Assembly (NCBI GenBank): GCA_963768945.1
Contig: CAVYJW010000003.1
Coordinates: 806,001-870,000 of the forward strand
Origin: RYN-230 sp963768945
Lineage (GTDB): Bacteria > Actinomycetota > Actinomycetes > Streptosporangiales > Streptosporangiaceae
Reading direction: 5' to 3'
Length of the DNA stretch: 64,000 nt
Both the position numbers and the translations under genes were made by a program. Each line of letters opens with the position of its first letter. The stretch's first letter is position 1. Positions 44,103 through 52,620 of the stretch are shown piece after piece. The notes under the pieces were generated by a model. It did no database searches. It was not told the origin of the DNA and worked only from the letters and a program-made list of their open reading frames with translations.

Positions 44103-44120
44103 ACTGGGTGCACCGTTGAT
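44087..44120. repeat. 17-bp duplication spanning a stop codon
   Basis: CTGGGTGCACCGTTGAA at 44087-44103 and CTGGGTGCACCGTTGAT at 44104-44120. Each contains the TGA; the first is the stop of the GT-C gene. Confidence 0.9.
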
Positions 44121-44155
44121 CATCACGCCCGCGCGGACGGGCCACCCCGCCTGGC

Positions 44156-44620
44156 TCAGGACGATTCGGCGATCTTCTTGATCGCGGCGAGGGTGAGCGG
44201 GATGCCCCGGTGCGCGGCCTCCGTGCGGGCGGTGATCTCCGCCTCCGCGTCGTCTCCATATCGCTCATGGAACCGGGCGATGCCCGCGGGGAGAAACTCC
44301 CACGACTCAGTAACCTCGGTGCCCCCGGCAACCGGGGCGAACGAGTAACCCCAGTGCACCCACGCCCCGCCCACGGCGAACGCGAACTCCCGGCCGGGCT
44401 CTGCGGTCACGACCTGGGAACGGGTCTCCCAGGTTCGCTCGGGCAGCTCATTGCGGCCGGTGAACCAGGCGCCCGCCCAGGGCCCGGCGCCCTCATCCCA
44501 CCAGCAGCCGGTGCAGATGGGACTCCACTCCCCCATCCGGGTCACGTCGGAGATCATGTCGTAGAGGAATTCCGCGGGGCGGGCGATGACGATCGACTCG
44601 GCGTACCGCAGGCTGCTCAT
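44156..44620 (-). CDS. SRPBCC (START-like) family protein
   Basis: A 154-residue helix-grip protein: YAESIVIARPAEFLYDMISD, TRMGEWSPICTGCWWDEGAG, FAVGGAWVHWGYSFAP and GGTEVTESWEF. This is the polyketide-cyclase/dehydrase-like group of small hydrophobic-ligand binders. ATG at 44620 has GGACGG upstream; upstream in-frame residues are Arg/Thr-rich and unlike the family. The ligand is unknown. Confidence 0.83.
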   Translation of the reverse strand: MSSLRYAESIVIARPAEFLYDMISDVTRMGEWSPICTGCWWDEGAGPWAGAWFTGRNELPERTWETRSQVVTAEPGREFAFAVGGAWVHWGYSFAPVAGGTEVTESWEFLPAGIARFHERYGDDAEAEITARTEAAHRGIPLTLAAIKKIAESS

Positions 44621-44860
44621 CCGTCCAGTATTGCCCGTGGCCGACGTTGCCGGCGCCGGTGTCCTCCCGCGGCTCGATCTCCCCTGGCCGGCAAGCCGGG
44701 CCCCCTGGAGCCCGGTCCGGCGGTGAGTTCCCGTAGCCGTGCTCGTCATAGCCACCGAATGCGAAGTGGGGCAGCGTTATAGGTTCGCGGTCGGGGTCGC
44801 GCTGCCGATAGGTTCGGGACGCTGGGCGATAACGACCGGGGGCCCGCACAGGAGGAAGCA

Positions 44861-45895
44861 GTGACAGAGACGAGCACGGGGCCGGCCATTCTGGTGGAGG
44901 GCCTGACCAAGTCGTTCGGGGATGTGCACGCGCTGCGCGGCATCGACCTGTCCGTGCCCCGCGGCACGGTGCTCGGAGTGCTCGGACCGAACGGCGCGGG
45001 CAAGACTACTGCGGTCCGGATCCTCACCACCTTGCTCCAGCCGGATGGCGGGCGGGCCCTGGTCGAGGGGCGCGACGTGGTGCGGGACGCCGCCGCGGTC
45101 CGCCGGTCGATCGGGCTGTCCGGGCAGTCCGCGGCCATCCAGGAAGAGCTCACCGGGCGGGAGAACCTCGAGCTGATCGGGCGGCTCTATCACCTCAGCT
45201 GGCCGGATGCCCGCAGCCGGGCGACCGAGCTGCTGCAGCAGTTCGATCTGACCGATGCTGCTGACCGGGCGGCCAAGAACTATTCCGGGGGCATGCAGCG
45301 CCGCCTGGACCTGGCGGCCAGCCTGGTTGGGCGGCCGCAGGTGCTGTTTCTCGACGAGCCGACCACGGGCCTGGACCCGCGGTCCCGGCTGGGCATGTGG
45401 GACATCATCCGCTCGCTGGTGGCCGGTGGCTCGACGCTGCTGCTCACCACGCAGTACCTGGACGAGGCTGATGAGCTGGCGGACGAGATCGTAGTCATCG
45501 ACCACGGGCTGGTCATCGCGGCGGGCACGTCCGAAGAGCTGAAGAGCCGGGTCGGCGGTGACGTACTTGAGTTCTCGGTGCCCGACCGGGCCAGGATCGG
45601 CGACGCGGCGGCAGTGGTCGCCAAGCTCGGCGAGAGCGAGCCGCACGTGGACGAGGAGACGGGAGTGATCAACATGGGGGTCGGGGGGCGCGGTTCCGAG
45701 GCGCTCATCGAGGCCGTGCGCGGGCTGGACAGCGCAGGCGTTCCGATCCAGGGGCTGGCTCTGCGCCGGCCCTCGCTGGACGACGTCTTCCTGGCGCTGA
45801 CCGGGCACGCCGCCGAAGAGGACGGGCAACCCGCGTCCGGCCGCCGCGGCCGCCGCCGGTCCGGCAAGAAAGACACCGCGAGGGCCGCCTCATGA
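44861..45895 (+). CDS. DrrA-like ABC exporter, ATP-binding protein
   Basis: A 344-residue ATPase of the daunorubicin-resistance (DrrA) group. Walker A GPNGAGKTTAV is near residue 45, signature KNYSGGMQRRLDLAASLVG near 145, Walker B LFLDEPTTGLDPRSR near 165, and the group's C-terminal extension (LALRRPSLDDVFLALTGHAAE) is present. GTG at 44861 follows AGGAGG. The ATGA overlap links it to the permease gene. It probably exports a lipid or lipophilic drug; the substrate is unknown. Confidence 0.9.
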   Translation: MTETSTGPAILVEGLTKSFGDVHALRGIDLSVPRGTVLGVLGPNGAGKTTAVRILTTLLQPDGGRALVEGRDVVRDAAAVRRSIGLSGQSAAIQEELTGRENLELIGRLYHLSWPDARSRATELLQQFDLTDAADRAAKNYSGGMQRRLDLAASLVGRPQVLFLDEPTTGLDPRSRLGMWDIIRSLVAGGSTLLLTTQYLDEADELADEIVVIDHGLVIAAGTSEELKSRVGGDVLEFSVPDRARIGDAAAVVAKLGESEPHVDEETGVINMGVGGRGSEALIEAVRGLDSAGVPIQGLALRRPSLDDVFLALTGHAAEEDGQPASGRRGRRRSGKKDTARAAS

Positions 45896-46723
45896 CCAGC
45901 ATCACCGTTCCCGCCGCCCAGCCCCCGGCCGGGGACCCGGGCCTGCTCACCCGGGTTCGCTGGGGGGTGAGCGACACGCTGACCATCGCCCGCCGGAACC
46001 TGCTGGTCTGGATGCGCGTGCCCGCCTACATCGTGTTCACCGTGATCCAGCCGGTCATGTTCGTGCTGTTGTTCGCCTTCGTGTTCGGTGGCGCGATCCC
46101 GGTCAAGGGCACGACCTACGTCAACTACCTGATGCCCGGGATCATCGGGCAGACCGCGGCGTTCGCCAGCTTCGGCACGGCCATAGCCCTGGCTCAGGAG
46201 CTGAAGAAGGGCGTGATCGACCGGCTGCGGTCGATGCCGATGGCCCGCTCTGCGGTGCTGGCCGGCGCTGGTCGCCGACACCGGGCGGATGCTGCTGACC
46301 ATCCTGATCATCGTCGCCGTGGGCTACGCGGTTGGTTTCCGCTTCCATAACGGCTTCGGGCCGGCTGTCGCCATGGTCGTGCTGGCCACCGTGTTCGGCC
46401 TGTCTATCTGCGTGATCGCGGCGTTCACGGGGCTGGCCATCGGGGATGAGGAGTCGGTGCAGGCGTTCGGCCTGATCTGGCTGTTCCCGCTCACCTTCGT
46501 GAGCTCGGCTTTCGTGCCGATCCAGAGCATGCCGGGCTGGCTGCAGGCCTTCGCCAAACACCAGCCGGTCACCGCAGTGGTCAACACCATGCGTGCCCTC
46601 GCCCTGGGCGAGCCCTTCTCAGCCAACCTCACGGCTGACCTGTTGCGGAGCATCGCCTGGCTGGCCGGCATCTTCATCGTGTTCGTGCCCCTCGCGATCC
46701 GCGCCTACCGCCGGGCCGGCTGA
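45892..46723 (+). pseudogene. DrrB-like ABC-2 permease (apparent one-base insertion)
   Basis: Membrane partner of the preceding ATPase with about six hydrophobic segments. The first frame reads TLTIARRNLLVWMRVPAYIV, YLMPGIIGQTAAFASFGTAI and GVIDRLRSMPMARSAVLAG, then breaks at about 46255-46275. The next frame goes on ADTGRMLLTILIIVAVGYA, FPLTFVSSAFVPIQSMPGWL and NTMRALALGEPF to a normal end. Length is one base over a multiple of three, and every family motif survives. A sequencing error in GGCCGGCGC is therefore more likely than a true pseudogene. Confidence 0.8.
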
Positions 46724-46813
46724 GTTCCCTGCCCGGCTGGGGCCGAGCAGGCTGGGGATCCTTTCCGCCCGGCCACGCCAACCAGGCCGGGTGGCCGATC
46801 AGGCCAGGTGCTA

Positions 46814-47035
46814 TTAGGCAGCGAGGCGGGCGGCCAGGATGCGGCGGATGTCCGCCGTCTCCTCCTCACTGTGCCGGTCGAGGATCGCGCCCAGGTCGTT
46901 CAGGTCGGCCTGCGAGGTGTAGCCGGACAGGTCGTGCTCGAGGGCCTTGCGTGCGGCGCGTGCCGCGCGGGCGTCCCGAAGCTCGTCCCGGACGGTGGCC
47001 CACAGCTGGGTGACGGGCGAACTGTTGGTGTCCAT
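46814..47035 (-). CDS. Small conserved hypothetical protein
   Basis: A 73-residue, highly charged, helix-rich protein (LWATVRDELRDARAARAARK, LEHDLSGYTSQADLNDLGAI, EEETADIRRILAARL). It resembles a short protein family widespread in actinobacteria whose function is not known to me. No membrane segment or metal motif is visible. AGGGAAGGAAC lies upstream of the ATG and provides the ribosome site. The promoter should lie in the A+T-richer region up to 47140. Confidence 0.7.
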   Translation of the reverse strand: MDTNSSPVTQLWATVRDELRDARAARAARKALEHDLSGYTSQADLNDLGAILDRHSEEETADIRRILAARLAA

Positions 47036-47077
47036 GTTCCTTCCCTAAGGGCTGAGGTCTTCGATATCTAGTGTCAC

Positions 47078-47134
47078 TGACAAGCATTCATGCGTCCAAT
47101 GAGAAGAAATCAACTAATCCATGAGAGCTTGTCA
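47078..47134. promoter_or_regulatory. Widely spaced inverted repeat in A+T-rich promoter region
   Basis: TGACAAGC (47078-47085) and GCTTGTCA (47127-47134) are exact inverses 41 bases apart, in one of the most A+T-rich stretches of the window. The stretch lies between the divergent small protein and class II aldolase genes. It may be paired regulator sites. Confidence 0.3.
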
Positions 47135-47286
47135 TGTATGGCCGTCAGCTGGCACAACGTGCTGCGACCCCCAGCTGGGGCCCATGAACTCGGGGCCGAG
47201 CCGCGCTAACTTAGTTCATCGGAGCATGCGGCCGGGCCTCCGCTGCTGGCCACGGGATGGCCCGCCCGGCCACGCTAGGGGGGATC

Positions 47287-47955
47287 ATGGATAAGGACCT
47301 GGTCGACCGCGTCATCGACACCGCCCAGCGGGTCGTGGCCAGCGGGGCGATCTCCGCGAACGGGCACGGGAACGTCAGCCTGCGCGTGCCCGGGGCCGCG
47401 GAGATGTACTTCACCGCGGGCCCCTCGCTGCGCAACCACGCGGCCGACGCGGTGGTGCGGGTCGCGCTGGATGGAACGTTGCTGGAAGGTGCGCTACCGC
47501 CCATCCAGGGTGCGGTCGTGGCCATGCACACGGCCATGTACGCCGACCAGCCTGGGGTCGGCTGCGTGGTGCACACCCACTCCCCGTACGCGACGGCCTA
47601 CGCCGTGGCCCGGCGGCCGATCGGCTGCTGGGTCGAGGCCCTGGCGATGTTCGGACTGGCCGCCGGGGTTCCCGTCGCGGAATACGGGCCCCGCGGGTCG
47701 GAGCAGGCGATCGCGGGTATCCGGGCGGCGGTCATCCCGGGGGTGCCCGCGGTGCTCCTGGCCAACCATGGCGTGCTGGTCTTCCACCGTTCCCCGGAAC
47801 TGGCAATCACGGTCGGCGGCGTGGTCGAAGAGGCCGCACAGGCTGGCATCAATGCGGCCGCGCTGGGCGGCCCGGTCGAGATCGCGGAGAACCTGCGGGT
47901 TGCGGCGCTTCAGCGCAGCATGACCTTTGCTGACCGGGGCACAGTGCGCGCTTAG
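47287..47955 (+). CDS. Class II aldolase/adducin-family protein
   Basis: A 222-residue protein of the L-fuculose-phosphate aldolase-like group. Family marks are GHGNVSLRVPG, VHTHSPYATAYA (zinc-binding His-x-His), VLLANHGVLVF (third His) and EEAAQAGINAAALGG. These zinc enzymes cleave or epimerise phosphorylated ketoses; substrate unknown. AGGGGGG precedes the ATG at 47287. The TAG stop is inside the first unit of a 16-bp repeat. Confidence 0.87.
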   Translation: MDKDLVDRVIDTAQRVVASGAISANGHGNVSLRVPGAAEMYFTAGPSLRNHAADAVVRVALDGTLLEGALPPIQGAVVAMHTAMYADQPGVGCVVHTHSPYATAYAVARRPIGCWVEALAMFGLAAGVPVAEYGPRGSEQAIAGIRAAVIPGVPAVLLANHGVLVFHRSPELAITVGGVVEEAAQAGINAAALGGPVEIAENLRVAALQRSMTFADRGTVRA

Positions 47956-48007
47956 GGACCCGCGCGCTCAGCGACCCGTGCGCTCAGGGATCCGCGCGCG
48001 TTAGACC
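47946..48007. repeat. 16-bp tandem repeat joining two convergent stop codons
   Basis: Units of 16 bp (GCGCGCTTAGGGACCC type) at 47946, 47962, 47978 and 47994 (last copy partial). The first contains the TAG of the class II aldolase gene; the last covers the TAA of the opposing UspA-like gene at 48001-48003. Confidence 0.85.
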
Positions 48008-48543
48008 GACGGGTCGGGGATCACCCCATGCACCCAGCGCCTGAGCCTCGTCGAGGCCGGGGCGGCGGGGGCCGTCTCCGGTTCGCCGTCCGTCTCTGGC
48101 GGCCTTGGCAAGCCGTTGATCAGCAGTTCGGCCTCGGCTGCGGCCACGCCCAGTACGACGATCGGGTCACCGCACTCCACCCGGAGCCGAACCGGGGCGC
48201 CCGTCCCGTACGGGCACTCGCGCCGGGTGAACTCACCAAGCTTCGCCCTGGCCATGGCGGATGCCGCCTCGCCCATGCCCGGCGGCACGACGCGGACGAT
48301 CTCGAGCAGGGCATTACGCTGTCTGGCCTGGGACGCGGCCTGCCGGAGGGCGTCGCCCGAGTCCGGGGAGCCGTCCACCACGACCACGACCACGCGGCGA
48401 GGAGAAGGCGGCTGCGCCGACTGCGCTGGTGCCTGCCCGGGATGAGGCCACCCTGGATTCGGCCATCCAGGATGAGGTCGCCGGCCAGCGACTTCAGGGG
48501 AACTGCTTACCCCATGCCTGCCTGACTCGCTCATCGGGGCCAT
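48001..48543 (-). CDS. UspA-like universal stress family protein
   Basis: A 180-residue protein. A Pro/Gly-rich N-terminal 50 residues (RRPHPGWPNPGWPHPGQAPA) precede a domain starting VVVVVVDGSPDSGDALRQA, typical of universal stress proteins (first strand and Asp). LLEIVRVVPPGMGEAASAM and VECGDPIVVLGVAAAEAELL follow. The ATP-binding G-2x-G-9x-G(S/T) loop is not clear, so it may not bind ATP. GGAGACGAGG precedes the ATG at 48543. Confidence 0.68.
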   Translation of the reverse strand: MAPMSESGRHGVSSSPEVAGRRPHPGWPNPGWPHPGQAPAQSAQPPSPRRVVVVVVDGSPDSGDALRQAASQARQRNALLEIVRVVPPGMGEAASAMARAKLGEFTRRECPYGTGAPVRLRVECGDPIVVLGVAAAEAELLINGLPRPPETDGEPETAPAAPASTRLRRWVHGVIPDPSV

Positions 48544-48665
48544 CCTCGTCTCCTCTGCCCGCCACGTGCTGCCTTCTGTCTTCAGGCTGCCGCACGGCGG
48601 GCACCCTGGGGCAGAGGTCGTAGGCCCTGGCGAACCAGGACCTCGGACACCGTAGGAGTGGCGGC

Positions 48666-50402
48666 TCAGGCGGGTGGACCGGCGGCCGGAGCCAGCCCGG
48701 CGCCGCCCGGTACCGCGTGCTCCGGTCCGGGAGAATCCCTCACGTTCCAGCGTCCGGTCACGCAGAGCGCTACCAGCGCAATCGCCGCGGCAACCATGAC
48801 CGCCGGGGCGGCGATCCGCACCGCGAAGTGGTCGGCGACCCGGAGCAGATGGCTGTGCTGGAGGTACGGGTTGCCTGGCATGTTGGAGATCGTCCCGGCG
48901 GTCAGCCGGGCCAGCACCAGCCAGTCCAGCCGCGAAGCGGGGTAGAGGACCAGCACGCAGATGAGCATCGCGTCGTACCACGGCAGCTGGTAGGGCCACA
49001 GGAACAGCCAGGCCGCACACACGGCCACGGTGGGCCGGATAGCAGGACGCGCGGCCGCGCCCGGGGGCAGCCGCCGCAAGGCCAGGATGGCCACGGCGAC
49101 GACCAGGACAGTGGCAATCGTCCCGAAGTGGGAATGCCAGCTGTGGGGGAGGAACACCCGGTAGAAGTTGTCGGCACTGCTCTGGTTACGCCGGCTGAGC
49201 AGCGCCCGGACCGCGGGCATCCCGAAGTAGGCGTAGCTGGGCACGAGCACCGCGAGCGCGGCGCCGCCCGCCAGGGCCAGGGCCGGCAGGGACCGGCGCA
49301 GGGCCCAGGCCGCGCCCACGCCAAACAGCACGTAGTCGATCTTGATGTCGGCGGCGATGCCGAGGAGAGCGCCCGCCGCCGCGACCCGCCATAGGCCAGG
49401 CCGGGCCGCGTCATGCTGCTCACCGAGCACCAGCAGCCCGAGCAGGCCCGCCATGACCGCCAGCACGTCCAGGTGCCCGGCCGCGACCAGGTCCCACAGC
49501 AGCAGGGGGTTGACCGTCCAGAGCAGGTGGGCGCGCAGGCGCTGGGCCGGCTTGTGCCGCAGCAGGCGGTCCAGGACCAGGGCGACGACCGCGAACGCGG
49601 CCGAGTTGCACAGCTTGAGCCAGAACGTGATCCGGGCCGCGGAGGCGCCCCCCAGCTTGGCCGCCACGAACTGCTCCATGGTGGCCAGCGGGCCGTAGAC
49701 GCTCACGTAGTGGTCCCAGATGCGGGGGATCGAGTGGGCGAACGCGTTGTGCAAATCACGCAGGTGCGCCGGGGTGGTCACGTACGGGCTGTGGCCGAGG
49801 ACCATGAGCCGCCCGTAAGTCGCGTAGTCCAGTGCGTCCGTTGAGCCGGCGGGCGGCAGGACGGTCAGCACCGCCACGGTGATCAGGCCGGCGATGAGCA
49901 GAACCCGGGCACTCAGCCGGGCCCCGTGGTGGATGGCGAGCAGGCCCGCCGCCACACCGCCGGCGCCAAGCAGGGCGGCCAGCCACAGCCCGTAGGTGAC
50001 CAGGTCCGCCGACACATGCCTGACCGCTATCTCCCACGGCGGCCCAGCGGCCGGCATCACCACGGGTGGCAGCATCCAGCCGCCGCGCACCAGGGAGACG
50101 GCGACCATGATCAGGATGGCGATGCCGATCCCGGCCGCGGCCAGAATCGTGAGCTCGCGGCCCTGGCGCGAGGGGATGTTGACGGCGGGTTTGTGAGCAG
50201 TGGGCTCGTGAGCAGTGGGTTCGTGGGCGGCCGGTTCGTGAGCGGCGGGTTCGTGGGCGGCCGGTTCGTGGGCGGCCGGTTCGTGAGCCAGACCGGGGGC
50301 CAGGGCCGCGAAACCGGAGCCCTGGCGGGCCGCCGGGGTCTCCGGATCGGCCTGCGGCTCCGGGGCAGGAATCTCCCCGGTGGCGCTGGTGTCGCTGCTC
50401 AT
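48666..50402 (-). CDS. Polyprenol-phosphate mannosyltransferase-like membrane protein
   Basis: A 578-residue protein with about twelve hydrophobic segments. The conserved acidic loop STDALDYATYGRLMVLGHSP after the third segment, then YVSVYGPLATMEQF and WTVNPLLLWDLVAAGHLDVL, matches GT-C/GT87 enzymes such as the alpha-(1,6)-mannosyltransferases of lipoglycan synthesis. The soluble N-terminus holds a seven-copy 15-bp repeat giving HEPAA/HEPTA units. It is unlinked to the earlier glycan cluster. The sugar donor is not certain. Confidence 0.8.
   Translation of the reverse strand: MSSDTSATGEIPAPEPQADPETPAARQGSGFAALAPGLAHEPAAHEPAAHEPAAHEPAAHEPTAHEPTAHKPAVNIPSRQGRELTILAAAGIGIAILIMVAVSLVRGGWMLPPVVMPAAGPPWEIAVRHVSADLVTYGLWLAALLGAGGVAAGLLAIHHGARLSARVLLIAGLITVAVLTVLPPAGSTDALDYATYGRLMVLGHSPYVTTPAHLRDLHNAFAHSIPRIWDHYVSVYGPLATMEQFVAAKLGGASAARITFWLKLCNSAAFAVVALVLDRLLRHKPAQRLRAHLLWTVNPLLLWDLVAAGHLDVLAVMAGLLGLLVLGEQHDAARPGLWRVAAAGALLGIAADIKIDYVLFGVGAAWALRRSLPALALAGGAALAVLVPSYAYFGMPAVRALLSRRNQSSADNFYRVFLPHSWHSHFGTIATVLVVAVAILALRRLPPGAAARPAIRPTVAVCAAWLFLWPYQLPWYDAMLICVLVLYPASRLDWLVLARLTAGTISNMPGNPYLQHSHLLRVADHFAVRIAAPAVMVAAAIALVALCVTGRWNVRDSPGPEHAVPGGAGLAPAAGPPA
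50185..50289. repeat. 15-bp tandem repeat in a membrane-protein gene
   Basis: Seven 15-bp units (GCSGGTTCGTGRGCG type) encode the AHEPA/AHEPT repeats in the N-terminal cytoplasmic tail of the mannosyltransferase-like protein; all are in frame. Confidence 0.9.
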
Positions 50403-50698
50403 TGTCCCCTGGCGGTCGGTGCGCGGCTGATCAGTGAGTGCCAGACGCAGATGACGACCGGCAGAGGCGAGAATAGCCGGAACTCCCGCATGAATAGGAC
50501 AGAAACTAAAGATCCGTGCCCAGGCTAACTATTGTTCTGTATCCGCAATGCATTGCCTCATGACTTGGCAAGAACTGGCACGGTTACCAAAATCCGGGTT
50601 CCTCATTACCCTCAGGCGGGGATCGGCGGGTGGGATAAAAGTGACTCGTGAGGCCAGAGGGGCAGGCGCAGCAGGAGCAAGCGGCCCGGGCAACCCGG

Positions 50699-52091
50699 CT
50701 ACCGGCGGACCGCTCCGGTGACCAGCCACTGCGACGACCGCGCGCGCAGGGTGAGCGTGACGAAGCGGGCCACCAGCCAGAGGCTGAACGCCAGCCACAA
50801 CGCGACCCGCATGGTGGGCGATCACCAGCGTCGCGCCGACCGCGAACACTCCGGCCGCCGCCAGCCCGGCCAGCGCCAGGTAGTCCTGGTCGCCGGCGCC
50901 GATCAGCACGCCGTCGAGCACGAACACGACCCCGGCCACCGGCTGCTGAGCCGCGGCCACCAGCAGCACGGCGGGCAGCAGCCGCCGCACGTCCGGTGCG
51001 GCCGAGAAGACGGCGGGCAGCAGCGGGATGGCCGCGACCAGCACGATCCCGAACATCACCCCGTAGACCACGCCCCAGCCGATCATCCGGTTGGTCGCGG
51101 CCCGGGCACCCGTCACATCCCCTGCCCCCAGGCACCGCCCCGTGATGGCCTGGCCCGCGATCGCGATGGCGTCCAGCGCGAAGGCGAGCAGGGTCCAGGC
51201 CCGGAACGCGATCTGGTGCGCGGCGATGGCCGCGTTCCCCTGCCGGGCGGCGACCGCGGTGACCACGATCAGCACTGCCTGCAACGCGATCGTGCGCACC
51301 ACCAGGGACACCCCGGTGACGGCGGCCGTCCGCAGGCCGGTGAGATCGGGGGCGAGCCCCACCCCGGCCCGCCGGGCGCCCCGGGCGACCATGGCCAGGT
51401 ATGCGGCGGCCGCCGCGGTCTGCGCGCAGACCGTGCCCCAGGCTGAGCCTGCGATGCCCCAGTGCATGCCGAGCACCAGGAACGCGTTCAGGGCCACGTT
51501 GACGACGTTGGCCGCCACCGCGACGGTCAGCGGCGTCCGGGTGTCCTGCAATCCGCGCAGCACCCCGGTACCGGCCAGTACCACGAGCATGGAGGGCGCG
51601 CCGAGCAGGCTTATGTGCAGGTACGTGGCGGCCTCCCCGGTCACGCCGGGCGAGCCACCGAACCCGTGCACGATCTGCGGCGCCAGCGGCCAGCCGACGG
51701 CCAGGACCACCACGCCGATGATGCCCGCCAGCCAGAGGCCCTCGATGCCCTGGCGGATCGCGGCTTCCGGATGGCCCGCGCCGAGCTGGCGTGCCACCGC
51801 GGCCGTGGTCCCGTAGGCCAGGAAGATCGAGATGCCGACCAGGGTGGTGAGGGCCTGGCTGGCCACGCCGAGCCCGCCGAGCGGGGTGGTGCCGAGCCGC
51901 CCGACGATCGCCGAGTCCGCGAACAGGAAAAGCGGCTCCGCGACCAGCGCACCGAAGGCCGGCACAGCGAGCCGCAGTATTTCCGCGTCGTGCGGGCTCT
52001 GTCGCGCAGGCAGGAGCCGGCGCCGGCGGAGCTGGCCGGGCGAAGGACTGGGCGCGGGGAACGGCGGCGCCGGTGCGGGCATGGCCCGCAT
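50699..52091 (-). pseudogene. MATE-family efflux protein (apparent one-base insertion near 3' end)
   Basis: Twelve-segment multidrug/toxin exporter of the DinF-like group: LRLAVPAFGALVAEPLFLFA, GRLGTTPLGGLGVASQALTT, LGAGDVTGARAATNRMIGWG and VFVLDGVLIGAGDQDYLALA. At about 50805-50825 the frame breaks after LVIAHH. The neighbouring frame continues MRVALWLAFSLWLVARFVTL and ends SSQWLVTGAVRR at the TAG at 50701, a normal MATE end. Uncorrected, the protein would have a Pro/Arg-rich false tail to 50529. Total length is one base over a multiple of three. Start codon 52091 or 52082. Confidence 0.8.
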
Positions 52092-52320
52092 GGTAATTGC
52101 GACAATTATCTACTTGCAAACTTTTTGCAGCTCGCCGCCGGGGGCCCGAAAGCCCCGGTCTGCGGCTAAACCCGGATGCCCGGCTGGCGAGGCCCGGTGC
52201 CCGGCAAGCCGGGCAATTGGCGGGGTCTGCTGCCCGGCGAGCGGGGGTCGCAGCCAGGCGGGCGTCCACCCGGTCCGGCCCCGCTCGCCGCGCTGCCTCC
52301 GGCGTTAACGAACACTGGCC

Positions 52321-52400
52321 CGGCCGGCGAGGCCCGGCCCGCGAGAGGCCCGGCCGGCGAGGCCCGGCCCGGCCCGCGAGAGGCCCGGCCGGCGAGCCGG
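52321..52400. repeat. 30/35-bp G+C tandem repeat
   Basis: CGGCCGGCGAGGCCCGGCCC-type units start at 52321 and 52351, with a partial third at 52386. The second copy has an extra GGCCC. The blocks are rich in GGCC palindromes. Confidence 0.75.
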
Positions 52401-52410
52401 CCGGCAAAAC

Positions 52411-52451
52411 GCCGAAACGGCCGCCCAGGATATCCGGGCCGCCGTTTCGGC
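52411..52451. terminator. Hairpin, 11-bp stem
   Basis: GCCGAAACGGC (52411-52421) pairs exactly with GCCGTTTCGGC (52441-52451). Inside, GCCC and GGGC pair further after one mismatch. It lies downstream of the minus-strand serine hydrolase gene. Confidence 0.5.
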
Positions 52452-52515
52452 CGGGTGTGATTACTTCGCCGGCGTATTTATCGTTTCTGGCCGCATCAGC
52501 CGCGGTCTGCGACCG

Positions 52516-52553
52516 CAATGAGTCCTTTCCGCCGAGGCGGAAAGGACATTGCG
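52516..52553 (-). terminator. Strong hairpin downstream of serine hydrolase gene
   Basis: GTCCTTTCCGCC (52522-52533) pairs exactly with its inverse (52536-52547) around a two-base loop. The pairing extends outward with GCAATG and CATTGC after a small bulge. It begins about 70 bases after the hydrolase stop on the minus strand and is a good terminator candidate. Confidence 0.6.
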
Positions 52554-52620
52554 TTCCGCTGACGCGGCCCGAGCCGGGCCCGTGCCGCACGGCGTCGGCG
52601 CGGGCTGAGTGCGGCGGGGG

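Larger units (their letters stand above)
52092..52620. other. Long intergenic region rich in repeats and hairpins
   Basis: No gene is supported in 529 bases. It holds an irregular 30/35-bp G+C tandem repeat (52321-52400), a hairpin at 52411-52451 and a stronger hairpin at 52516-52553. A+T-rich sequence at 52090-52130 is the likely MATE promoter. Confidence 0.6.

Noticed and set aside
45892..46723. Programmed ribosomal frameshift in the DrrB-like gene
   Set aside because: There is no slippery heptamer or recognisable stimulatory structure. Similar breaks in six other unrelated genes point to sequence error instead.
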